Shown here one piece after another: positions 1-7,518 of a stretch of 21,043 bases of DNA (its first letter is position 1; each line of letters starts with the position of its first letter). Origin of the DNA: a virus; IMG/VR virus record IMGVR_UViG_3300009068_000233, positions 1-21,043 of that record. One strand, given 5' to 3'. Made by a program: the position numbers and the translations under genes. The notes under the pieces were generated by a model. The model did no database searches and had not been told where the DNA came from. It was given only the letters and a program-made list of their open reading frames with translations.

Positions 1-111
1 AGAAGGAGACTGTTTGTGATTGGATTGTTTTTAATCTTGTGCCTTGGAGCCGCCGTAACTATTATGGTTGGATGGATATTTGTGCAAATATTACTGTGGG
101 CTGAGGAATAA
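1..111 (+). CDS. Small plus-strand membrane ORF, converging on the endolysin (possibly partial)
   Basis: This is the only plus-strand reading frame I consider credible. A strong Shine-Dalgarno (GGAG at 5-8) sits 7 bases before a GTG at 16. From there the frame codes for 31 residues, almost all hydrophobic (roughly residues 2-29), ending in WAEE and a TAA at 109-111. It looks like one membrane-spanning segment. The frame is also open back to base 1 (RRRLF before the GTG), so it could instead be the C-terminus of a longer protein lying to the left. Its last 21 bases overlap the 3' end of the endolysin gene on the opposite strand. Function is unknown. A single-TM micro-protein beside a lysis cassette could be a lysis accessory, or the tail of the next, divergently oriented operon. 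Confidence 0.45.
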   Translation, partial: RRRLFVIGLFLILCLGAAVTIMVGWIFVQILLWAEE

Positions 112-573
112 CGCTCGTTCATCCTGACGACGTTTAACTAATCCTGGCAGGACTTTGCCACCACCTTTAGTGTACTTCAAGAGTTCTTCCGCAGCACCCG
201 CTTTATCGCCTCTGAGCAACTTTTGACGAAGCGTTGAACGCTGGAGTGTCCCAAGCCCGACGTTAAAACTAAAACTAACAAGGCTGTCAAACATACCTTG
301 TGTAAGGGGAACGGGGCAGAACTGAGCCACTCCACGCTCAAACCTTGCAAGATCGCTTCTGAGAATTCCATCTACTTCCTCTGTTGAAAACGTGCGGTTA
401 TCTTCTGGGTGTAACGCATAACTATCTCTTTGATCGATTGGCATTTTGCCTTGATCTGGGTAAAGTACATGACCGACTCCTATTGTCCAAAGTTTTGCTG
501 GGCAGCGGTAAGGCTTAAACCTCACGCCTTCATGGTGTTTGACCATCTCAACAGCTTTAGGGCTGATGTTCAT
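91..573 (-). CDS. Endolysin, GH24 lysozyme family
   Basis: This is a 160-aa soluble muramidase that would cleave the glycan backbone of peptidoglycan at the end of infection. The N-terminus shows the GH24 triad spacing Glu-x8-(Asp/Cys)-x5-Thr: E15 in HHEG, C24 and T30 in WTIGVGH. The middle position is Cys rather than the T4-type Asp, a variant known in this family. Later family features include the long insert after GHV (about 36-60) and the helical lobe with SFNVGLG (about 101-107) and RRQDERALF near the end. Length is normal for phage GH24 enzymes. There is no N-terminal membrane or SAR segment, so it should accumulate in the cytoplasm and need the holin. Its ATG overlaps the holin stop codon as ATGA and there is no strong ribosome site, which suggests translational coupling. 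Confidence 0.93.
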   Translation of the reverse strand: MNISPKAVEMVKHHEGVRFKPYRCPAKLWTIGVGHVLYPDQGKMPIDQRDSYALHPEDNRTFSTEEVDGILRSDLARFERGVAQFCPVPLTQGMFDSLVSFSFNVGLGTLQRSTLRQKLLRGDKAGAAEELLKYTKGGGKVLPGLVKRRQDERALFLSPQ

Positions 574-1073
574 TTCTTAAACGCCTGACCACCAAACCAG
601 AACGACACAATGCAAGCCCAAATGATCTGAGTTTCATCGTCCCACAGTTGATCCATTGCTACATTAAAGGCAACATCTGTGTGCCATGCGTAATAAAAAC
701 CAAAGACCTCCACAAACATAAACATAGCAAACATGCCATAGGTAATGACGCTACGAGTAGCGGCTCTCATGTTAATGACCCAAATACTTGCCCCCTGCCC
801 AATGGCTACATCGTGTGCATACAAAGCTTGTCGCTCTTGCATAGCTGTTTGGTTATTAGTAACTTCTGCATTGATTTGAATTTGTTCAGTTTGGATATGC
901 TCAATGCGTTCTTGTGCTTCCAGACCAGCTTTCTTGAGGGTCAGTTCCCTCTCAGTTTGCATTGCAGCTAACGCAAGTTCATGCTTCTTGTCAGACTTGT
1001 CTTGTATAAATTCAAGGATTTTTGGGAGTCCCCCCATTAGGAAGCTCACCAGGGATGAGAATAGAGTTATCAT
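570..1073 (-). CDS. Holin-like protein, 3TM type with coiled-coil linker
   Basis: This 167-aa protein has a short hydrophobic or amphipathic N-terminus (about 1-22), a long charged coiled coil (about 25-90) and two C-terminal membrane segments (about 108-130 and 147-163), ending FWFGGQAFKK. The layout, the conserved stretch before the second hydrophobic segment (RSVITYGMF) and the FGG-x-x-x-K ending resemble the 'holin of 3TMs' family (GTA_holin_3TM type), judged from memory of the family. Its place directly before the endolysin, with a 4-base ATGA overlap, supports a role in making membrane lesions that release the endolysin. The ribosome site GAAAGG lies 7 bases before the ATG. The first 62 bases overlap the end of the upstream spanin-like gene in another frame. 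Confidence 0.75.
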   Translation of the reverse strand: MITLFSSLVSFLMGGLPKILEFIQDKSDKKHELALAAMQTERELTLKKAGLEAQERIEHIQTEQIQINAEVTNNQTAMQERQALYAHDVAIGQGASIWVINMRAATRSVITYGMFAMFMFVEVFGFYYAWHTDVAFNVAMDQLWDDETQIIWACIVSFWFGGQAFKK

Positions 1074-1254
1074 TTTTTAACCTTTCAAGTTGTTTGCGTT
1101 CATACTCTAACTGTTGTCGTAGTTTTTCCATGCGCTCAATTTGCAGTTTACTTTCTCTTTGTACTGCTAATGTGTCATAGTAAATGGAGCCTATTAGCGG
1201 AAGCAATAAGACAAAGACCAACACCATAGCAACTAATGCAACTAAAAACCCCAT
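1012..1254 (-). CDS. Inner-spanin-like small membrane protein
   Basis: I place the start at the ATG at 1254, giving 80 aa. The longer open frame back to 1377 is a shadow of the C-terminus of the upstream gene. The protein opens with a strong membrane helix (about residues 2-24), followed by SIYYDT, a Gln/Glu/Arg-rich coiled coil (about 30-62) and a Gly/Pro-rich tail. N-in/C-out topology with a periplasmic coiled coil is what Rz-like inner spanins look like, and it sits in the lysis cassette. It overlaps the upstream gene by 13 bases and the holin gene by 62 bases. The ribosome site is weak (AAAGTAAG next to the ATG), so expression may be coupled to the upstream gene. I found no outer-spanin lipoprotein with a lipobox, so the spanin assignment stays tentative. 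Confidence 0.6.
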   Translation of the reverse strand: MGFLVALVAMVLVFVLLLPLIGSIYYDTLAVQRESKLQIERMEKLRQQLEYERKQLERLKNDNSILIPGELPNGGTPKNP

Positions 1255-1943
1255 CTTACTTTTCGATCCATCACTAGAAGACTGAAGAACAGAACCAGGT
1301 ACAGAACGAACACCAGACAAGCTCCCACGTAGATTGCCTTGTTTTGGATTGCTTCGATTACCTTTCTGCGTTGCCACTCAACTTCCCTTTGTTTTTGTTC
1401 TTGTGCTAATCGGGCTTGTTCTTGTTCTTCTATGATTTGAACTCGCATTGTATTAACACGGGTATATAGATTACCCAACTCAGGGGGAGATTGGTACACC
1501 ATTATCTCCCTAATTTCTTTAGCCAGTTTTTCAAACTGTGTTTTAGCAAGTTCTCTGTTTAGCGCCGACTCCATGATGTTCTGACTTGGATCATAAACAG
1601 TCTTAGACTTCTCTTCTTCCTCTCGAATATGATCTGCAAGTTGTTGTTGAACTTTGAAGAATTGACCAAGATTTGCTGCCAAATTAGCTACAACTGCATG
1701 TTCATCCCAAACTTGGGCTTCAGCTTTTTTTGGCTTTGGAACAACTGAAGTTGCTGTAGGCTTGGGTTTTTTCTTTTTGAAGAACCCAAAGAATCCACTA
1801 ACTTCTTCTGCAATTGCTTGAACTTCTTTGACAGTCTTTTTGGCTTCAGCAATAGTTCCCTTGACTTCTTTGTAAAGTTCACAGCCTTTACGGATTGCTG
1901 CAACACATCCGTTTGCCATTGCAAGAAGGGTAAGAGGATCAAT
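1242..1943 (-). CDS. C-terminally membrane-anchored coiled-coil protein, probable ATT start
   Basis: Function is not known. From the ATG at 1919 the protein is 225 aa; from the ATT at 1943 it is 233 aa. Visible parts are a helical N-terminus containing GCELYKEVKG, a Lys/Pro-rich linker (about 50-70), a long charged helical region (about 80-190) and one C-terminal membrane segment (about 195-218) followed by a basic end. The ATG at 1919 is preceded by pyrimidine-rich sequence with no ribosome site. The in-frame ATT at 1941-1943 has AGGAAG at 1950-1955 with a 6-base spacer and adds eight residues (IDPLTLLA) that look like natural coding sequence. Placed between a tail fibre and the lysis genes, it could belong to either module. 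The last 13 bases overlap the spanin-like gene. Confidence 0.75.
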   Translation of the reverse strand: MDPLTLLAMANGCVAAIRKGCELYKEVKGTIAEAKKTVKEVQAIAEEVSGFFGFFKKKKPKPTATSVVPKPKKAEAQVWDEHAVVANLAANLGQFFKVQQQLADHIREEEEKSKTVYDPSQNIMESALNRELAKTQFEKLAKEIREIMVYQSPPELGNLYTRVNTMRVQIIEEQEQARLAQEQKQREVEWQRRKVIEAIQNKAIYVGACLVFVLYLVLFFSLLVMDRKVRWGF

Positions 1944-1955
1944 TTTAAGCTTCCT
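1941..1955 (-). promoter_or_regulatory. Ribosome binding site with likely ATT start codon
   Basis: Read on the minus strand, AGGAAG (1955-1950) is followed by six bases and then ATT (1943-1941). The site overlaps the last bases of the upstream fibre gene, as elsewhere in this operon. The only alternative in-frame ATG (1919) has CTTACCCTTCTTGCA in front of it, which cannot pair with the 16S tail. AUU starts are rare but documented, for example infC of Escherichia coli. Confidence 0.5.
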
Positions 1956-1956
1956 A

Positions 1957-2793
1957 TTATTCCAAAAGCAGATTGTTGTTAGACATATATTGAGTCATCA
2001 ACCAACTGGTTCCATCAGATACCAATGTGCATTGATCCCCAGAACTAGCCAATAGAATTGATGTTCCAGCAGCACCTCCTGTAATAGCCACAACGTTACT
2101 AGTAGCAGATACAACTGTTTGAACTTGATAGTTTTGAAAGAATAGTATTCGACCAGAATAACTAGATGCTGTTGGTAAAGTAACTGTGCAAGTTGAACCA
2201 GATTTGTTATTGATTAACCAAAGATCAGTAGCAGCAACAGTAAAGTCAGCAGTTTTGGTAACAGGAGCAGCTACAGATTGTTTGTTGTTAAACGTAGACC
2301 AATCAGTTGAAGTTAAATACCCATTAACACTAGAGGTAGCAGCAGCCATGCTAATAACAGGAGTTGTACCACCAGAAGAAACAACTGGGGCTGTACCTGT
2401 TACAGATGTAACAGTTCCTACGTAATCAGTGCCCCAAGCAGGAATGCCCGATATTACACGCAACACTTGTCCTGTACTACCTATTGCTAATTTAGACCAA
2501 GTGTTAGCTGCTGACCCATATAAAAGGTTTCCAGTAGCTACAGATGATTGCCCTGTACCACCATAAATTGCACCTAAAGCAGTGTCTAAAGATAGAGTTG
2601 TAAAGTGTCCTGTAGAAGCAGTTGTAACACCAATAGGTGTACCATCAATGTTTCCACCAGTAATGCTAACGACATTAGAGTCTTGAGCTGACATAGACCC
2701 AAAGACTTTATTACTAAGCTTTTGAAACCAATCTCTCCAGGCAAAGTTCTCCCCAATCTCATTTGGAGGAATGGGGGTAGAAGGTCTAGCCAT
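1957..2793 (-). CDS. Tail fibre-like structural protein (distal copy)
   Basis: This 278-aa protein has an aromatic N-terminal segment (FAWRDWFQKL, about 18-27) of the kind phage fibres use to attach to the virion. It continues with Ser/Thr/Gly-rich beta sequence, including low-complexity blocks such as VVSITGGNIDGTPIG and GAIYGGTGQSS. The C-terminal part (about 175-270) looks like a compact beta domain, possibly for receptor binding or trimerisation, and ends NNNLLLE. It stands apart from the other fibre genes, between the giant ejection protein and the lysis cassette, which is the usual position of podovirus fibre genes (as in T7). No enzymatic motif is visible. The N-terminal type supports 'fibre' better than the repetitive middle does. 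Confidence 0.75.
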   Translation of the reverse strand: MARPSTPIPPNEIGENFAWRDWFQKLSNKVFGSMSAQDSNVVSITGGNIDGTPIGVTTASTGHFTTLSLDTALGAIYGGTGQSSVATGNLLYGSAANTWSKLAIGSTGQVLRVISGIPAWGTDYVGTVTSVTGTAPVVSSGGTTPVISMAAATSSVNGYLTSTDWSTFNNKQSVAAPVTKTADFTVAATDLWLINNKSGSTCTVTLPTASSYSGRILFFQNYQVQTVVSATSNVVAITGGAAGTSILLASSGDQCTLVSDGTSWLMTQYMSNNNLLLE

Positions 2794-2826
2794 GACTGTT
2801 AGTATTAGAGTTAAATAATCTTATAA

Positions 2827-5800
2827 TCATTTTTCCCAACCTCTTAGTTTGGCTTTTTCACGATACTCTTGTGCTTGTTTCTTAAGCAGCTTTTCACGCT
2901 CTGCTCTAGCAGCTTTCTTTTGTTCTGGTGTTCCACCATAAACAGGAAAGCCAAGTGTTCCTAGTAACGCACGTTTAGCACCTTCGCCTTCAGGAGCGCC
3001 AGCAGCAGCTTGAATTTGAAAGGGTGTAGCCATTTGAGCAACAGCTTTAAGCCTACCAAAAGCACTACGATCAACCAATTTTGGCGCATCAGGACTAGCG
3101 TACTCTAAACCACCAATACCAACAATAGCAGCCTTGGGTATAAACCCTAGTTTATTAGACAGTGTTTTACTTGGGTCCATTATCCAGTGATAGGGTTCCA
3201 TAGCGTGTTTCATAGCTTGCATGGACGTACCGTCAGGATACTCAATACGAGTTGGGTCTTTATTTTCCCAAATAGGACGATCCGCAGTCATCAAGTTAAT
3301 AGCATTAACTAGCGTAAGGTACGTCAAAGCAGTTTTGAATTGATACAACCTAGCATAATCTGCTTTAGTTGTAGGAACCATCATGCCTTTAAGACCTTCA
3401 ACAGGTTGCCATTTAGTAGGATTCAATCCTTTGGGAAGAGCAGCAGTAAATGCTCGCAAAGTAGATATAGTCCAATCAGGAGCAAACAAAAGAACTTGCA
3501 AAGCTCTACGACCTTCAGGACTATACGCAGCCATAGACATGCGTTTAGCAAACTCATTTTGAGTCTGCGTAGCAGCATCAAACCAATTCAAACCACCAAA
3601 ACTGTCGTTAACAAATCTAGAGATTTCTTTACGAGCAACAGCTTCATCAAAAGGTTTGCCGTCTTTAGAAGCTTGTATACGAGCTTTATCTAAATAAGCA
3701 TTAGCCACCATCAACTTACCACCAGTATGCAAATAGTCCCACGTATATTTGTCAAACAAACCTAGGGTGTATTTTTCAACAGCAGTCAAAGACGATTCAA
3801 GTATGCGGGTCTTAGGACCATACTTACCAATCATTGAATCTACAAACTTGCCTGTAGAAGACAAAATACCTCTAACAACATCTTCGGGAATTTCAAGTAC
3901 AAGTCCACCATCTCTAATCCACAGGTCAACACTTTCCCCAACTCCACCTTTTCTAAACTGCTCAACAGCCTTAGAAATTGCAGATAACTGCAACTCTTTA
4001 CCAGTGACAGCTTTGATACCTCTCTCAACAAGAGGCAACACAATAGCTTCTTTAAGTGGTGTCAAAATAGGAATCTGAGCACTAGACATAACTTCCATCA
4101 AAGACTTAGCATGGAAGAAAGAACCAATAACGTTAATACGTTTAGTAAGTTGAGAAACAGCTCCAAGAGCTTTCATCATCTCACCAGGACCAGCATCAAA
4201 AACAAACTTCAAAGCTGGCATCATGTCAGGATGCACGGCATAACCAGCAAACTGAGGACTATCCATCATCTGCCAACCAGGTGGCATTGGATTGTCTTTA
4301 GAAACTTCTTTGATTAAAGTCTCACCATTGACGTTGCGAATCTGTTTAAGACTATCTACAAGATTTTTGTTTTCAATTGCCTTTTCCATTGACAAGGCAT
4401 ACTCTTTATAGATTTCAGCGATGTCTTTGGTCTTAATCTGAATACGATAATCAGATTTACCAGCAGCAGCAATACGAGTGTTAGCTTCGTTTATATACCA
4501 CTCTAAGTCTGCAAAGGTTTTGAACTTACGTTCTTTACCAAATTTAGACTCAGTGCTCATACCTCTCATAGAAGGGTCCCGTGCAGCTGTTCCTAGTAAC
4601 GCTTGGATAAACTCTTCACGAGCACCTTTGGGAGCACCTTTCCAATCAATGATGTGGGTAACGTAATCTTCCAACAGACCTTTAACAACACCAGCATCGA
4701 CAGCACGATTGCCAATATCCTTGACAAGAGCTTCATACTTCTTAGCAAGAACAACTTCTTCAGGACTTAGTTTAGATAGATCACCCCTGTCAACAGCTTC
4801 AGCAACAGCTTCACGCCTAGCAGGATCAGAGATGTCCTTCATCATGTCACTTGCTTCATTGTGAATGATGCGCTCATTGGCAAGTTTGTTTTGGATATTC
4901 ATTCCAACAAACTTCTCAGTCTCTTTGATGGGTTCTAACCAAGTCTTTTTGTAGTTTTTATAACCCTCATAGAACTCAACAGCAGCTACCTTGCCATGTT
5001 TTGCAAAGATGTCAGCAGCAATATCGTAGAACTCTTCCTCACTTTTAACATCACGAGGATCAGTTTTAGTCTTGTCAACAGGAAGCTCATCTGGTGAGCT
5101 TATGGCTTTAGAAGGAACACTTGTTGCAAAATCAGCACGAGGAGTAAACTGCTCAGACTGCTTAAGCATTGAAATGCCACTGTCCATGACCTCATCAAAG
5201 GCTGTACGAGCACCTTCAGGAATGCCGTTGCTTTTACGAACAACTTCTTTGAAAGCACCCCATAAGTTATTAAGAACACCTTTAGGTTGTTGACCAACAC
5301 TAATGCCGCTTAACAATGTTTGAAATCTTTTGCTAGTAAATGCTTCAGCAGTAAACTCATGTATGTCTTCAAATCCGTAATATGGTTTACCTGTAGCAGG
5401 ATCAATTTCTTTACCACGAGCAGCTAGATAGGTATCAAATAGCTCTTGCATCTTGATAGCAGCAGCACTACCCTTTTCATTTAGTAGTCGATGTGTACCA
5501 GCATGAATAGCTTCATGTAACAAGACACGTAAACTGCCGTCTTTACCTAATTGAACTAGGTGTGAATTGCCGCCTGTGTACAAACCCGAAGCATTTTGTT
5601 GTTCAGCACCACTCTTATCTACGTACTCAAGAGGATCATTTGAAAGCTTAAGCTTAGCACTGCGAATGAAATCAGACTTGTTAAGAGCTTTAGCAAGTAT
5701 GCGTTGACTAACAGTTCCTAAACTGGGAGTATCAACAACACGATCTAAAGCTTCGCCTACATTCTTAACGCCATACAAATGATTGTGAAATTCTTCCCAA

Positions 5801-7515
5801 GTAGGTTTGTTGATGTTAGCAAATTTAACTGGAGGCATACTGTCAATTAAATCTTTACGCTTCTGCTCCAATTGTTGTTGTTTTTCTTGCAGATTTTTAA
5901 CAGCCTCAAAATCACCTTTGACTGTAGCTCTTTTTATGTCAATAGGTATGCCAATGTTTAAATCCCAATCTATTTTGGAAACATCATCTTTAATATCCTG
6001 TCTGCCTAAAGGGGCAGACTCCAACATAGATTCTTGTTTAGCAATTTCAGCATTTATTTTGTTTATATTTTTTTGTGCAAGGTCTATTTCAGCTTGATTG
6101 TTATTTTCTTTAGCCAACTTTAGTTCTTCAGTGGCTTCAATTCTAATCATTTCAAGATTGCTAATAACTCTTTTATAGAAGTCTTTATTTTCTTTTGGCA
6201 CACCAATAGGTTGCTCATCAGTAGTTTGAAAACGTTTATCACCAGCTTTACGCAAGTCGTCACTACGCAACCCTACTTCAGGAACTTCTGGCACATAATC
6301 TTTAGGAAGTTGTCCAGTATTTTTAGCACGATCAGCAGCTTCTTGACGAGTTAAAAAGTTACCACGTTCATCTAAGAAACCCTGGTCATGGGTGTCAAAA
6401 GTTTCAAGCTTACGTTGTTCATCATGTTTTGGTCCCATGCGTTCTACTGCACCAGTCTCTTTGTTCCTAATAGCAGCTTCAACAATAGGAGTTTTAGAGT
6501 CACGAATAACTTCAAGCTTATTTAAATAAGCATCTATTTCTTGTGGAGGAGAATCTTTAGGGGGTTCAGGAGGCAAATCAACTGGAGTTATTTCAATAGG
6601 TTTGACAGGTCTAACACCACCAGGTAAGACACTAGAAATTTTTTCACCAATCTTTTGACCAGCAACAAAAGGAATCCTACCTGCTATGTTAAATCCAGGC
6701 ATAGCTGCACCAGCAGCCGTAGCTGCTGCTACTTTCAAAGGTTCAATTGTTCCTGTTTCAGCATATTCAGTACCAGCCTCAATACCACCTTGTAAACCAC
6801 CAGATACAGTACGTTGTCCAATAGGACTAGCAACAAATCGAGCAGCTCTACTAGCGCCATCAGACACAGCACTAACAGCAGTTCTGGGAGACATGCCAGC
6901 CATACCTACACCTAATTCAGTTAAGAATGTAGATGTTGGATATGCTTCTTTTTCTATTTGACGTTGTGCATAATCTTCAGGAGCAAATGTTTTGTGCATC
7001 AAGTCTTGAACTTTTTTAGCAGCACCAGATGCAACCATTGCTCCACCAAATCCACCACCAAGCATAACAGCTCCCCCAACAATAGGAGCAAATGGAGCAC
7101 CAACACCCGTGGCTGCTGTAGCAGCAGCAGCACTAGCAGCATATGGAGCAGCTATAGCCATACCAGCACCAAAGCCAGCTAAACCAGCACCAGTAGGAAC
7201 AATTGCTTCTCCACCAGTACGATATATGTTTCTTCCGAGTCTACTTGCAGCGTCGCTTGTAGAGCCTGATTGCAAACCAGGTTTAGAGTACATACCAAAA
7301 GCAGCACCACCCTCACCCTCAATAATAGGAGTAGTTGAAGGTCTAGCTTCTGGTTTTTTAGGTATCAAATTATCAAAAGAAATATTAGCTTCTTTGGAAG
7401 AACTTGCTTTGCTTGGGATCAAATCATCAAAAGAAATGTTTGTCCCTTTACTTGGAGTTGATGATCCTTGTTGTTTGGTTGGAATAAGATCGTCAAAAGA
7501 AATGTCAGTAGCCAT
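2827..7515 (-). CDS. Giant internal virion / DNA-ejection protein with zincin-like domain
   Basis: This 1562-aa protein is the largest here and probably leaves the capsid with the DNA, like P22 gp16 or T7 gp16. In order: three short repeats of the form ISFDDLIPxK at residues 5-14, 27-36 and 45-54; an Ala/Gly-rich, membrane-like region (about 105-165); long helical segments rich in Lys/Glu (about 450-560); a zinc-protease signature H667-E668-A-I-H671, with candidate third ligands E720/E724 in HEFTAEAF; a helical region with YVTHIIDW near 950; hydrophobic stretches near 1130-1165; and a basic helical C-terminus. The HExxH plus downstream Glu arrangement matches zincin domains of phage polyvalent proteins. 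The ribosome site AGGAG lies inside the end of the upstream gene, 6 bases before the ATG. The role is inferred from size, domains and synteny. Confidence 0.8.
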   Translation of the reverse strand: MATDISFDDLIPTKQQGSSTPSKGTNISFDDLIPSKASSSKEANISFDNLIPKKPEARPSTTPIIEGEGGAAFGMYSKPGLQSGSTSDAASRLGRNIYRTGGEAIVPTGAGLAGFGAGMAIAAPYAASAAAATAATGVGAPFAPIVGGAVMLGGGFGGAMVASGAAKKVQDLMHKTFAPEDYAQRQIEKEAYPTSTFLTELGVGMAGMSPRTAVSAVSDGASRAARFVASPIGQRTVSGGLQGGIEAGTEYAETGTIEPLKVAAATAAGAAMPGFNIAGRIPFVAGQKIGEKISSVLPGGVRPVKPIEITPVDLPPEPPKDSPPQEIDAYLNKLEVIRDSKTPIVEAAIRNKETGAVERMGPKHDEQRKLETFDTHDQGFLDERGNFLTRQEAADRAKNTGQLPKDYVPEVPEVGLRSDDLRKAGDKRFQTTDEQPIGVPKENKDFYKRVISNLEMIRIEATEELKLAKENNNQAEIDLAQKNINKINAEIAKQESMLESAPLGRQDIKDDVSKIDWDLNIGIPIDIKRATVKGDFEAVKNLQEKQQQLEQKRKDLIDSMPPVKFANINKPTWEEFHNHLYGVKNVGEALDRVVDTPSLGTVSQRILAKALNKSDFIRSAKLKLSNDPLEYVDKSGAEQQNASGLYTGGNSHLVQLGKDGSLRVLLHEAIHAGTHRLLNEKGSAAAIKMQELFDTYLAARGKEIDPATGKPYYGFEDIHEFTAEAFTSKRFQTLLSGISVGQQPKGVLNNLWGAFKEVVRKSNGIPEGARTAFDEVMDSGISMLKQSEQFTPRADFATSVPSKAISSPDELPVDKTKTDPRDVKSEEEFYDIAADIFAKHGKVAAVEFYEGYKNYKKTWLEPIKETEKFVGMNIQNKLANERIIHNEASDMMKDISDPARREAVAEAVDRGDLSKLSPEEVVLAKKYEALVKDIGNRAVDAGVVKGLLEDYVTHIIDWKGAPKGAREEFIQALLGTAARDPSMRGMSTESKFGKERKFKTFADLEWYINEANTRIAAAGKSDYRIQIKTKDIAEIYKEYALSMEKAIENKNLVDSLKQIRNVNGETLIKEVSKDNPMPPGWQMMDSPQFAGYAVHPDMMPALKFVFDAGPGEMMKALGAVSQLTKRINVIGSFFHAKSLMEVMSSAQIPILTPLKEAIVLPLVERGIKAVTGKELQLSAISKAVEQFRKGGVGESVDLWIRDGGLVLEIPEDVVRGILSSTGKFVDSMIGKYGPKTRILESSLTAVEKYTLGLFDKYTWDYLHTGGKLMVANAYLDKARIQASKDGKPFDEAVARKEISRFVNDSFGGLNWFDAATQTQNEFAKRMSMAAYSPEGRRALQVLLFAPDWTISTLRAFTAALPKGLNPTKWQPVEGLKGMMVPTTKADYARLYQFKTALTYLTLVNAINLMTADRPIWENKDPTRIEYPDGTSMQAMKHAMEPYHWIMDPSKTLSNKLGFIPKAAIVGIGGLEYASPDAPKLVDRSAFGRLKAVAQMATPFQIQAAAGAPEGEGAKRALLGTLGFPVYGGTPEQKKAARAEREKLLKKQAQEYREKAKLRGWEK
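7354..7503 (-). repeat. Three tandem copies of an ISFDDLIPxK-type peptide motif
   Basis: Within the first 54 residues of the giant ejection protein the motif occurs as ISFDDLIPTK, ISFDDLIPSK and ISFDNLIPKK, separated by Ser/Lys-rich flexible linkers of 12 and 8 residues. Short acidic-hydrophobic motifs spaced by disordered linkers look like docking peptides. The partner is not known. Confidence 0.9.
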
Positions 7516-7518
7516 ACA

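Noticed and set aside
1255-1377. In-frame 41-codon N-terminal extension of the spanin-like gene
   Set aside because: It lies fully inside the coding end of the upstream gene, has a low-complexity Ser/Gly/Asn composition and would put a long polar tail before the membrane helix. The ATG at 1254 fits the topology and the usual small overlap.
1688-1942. 84-codon minus-strand frame inside the 225-233 aa gene
   Set aside because: It is an out-of-frame shadow of a Lys-rich segment, starts at TTG and lacks any protein-like features.
3340-6097. Several plus-strand frames of 60-117 codons opposite the ejection gene
   Set aside because: They follow the codon bias of the minus-strand gene, have no ribosome sites and are not arranged like an operon.
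7000-7200. Dense AGCAGC/GCA tri-nucleotide tracts suggesting a repeat array
   Set aside because: They are Ala codon runs in the ejection protein, irregular in length, with no spacer-repeat structure, so neither CRISPR nor a satellite.
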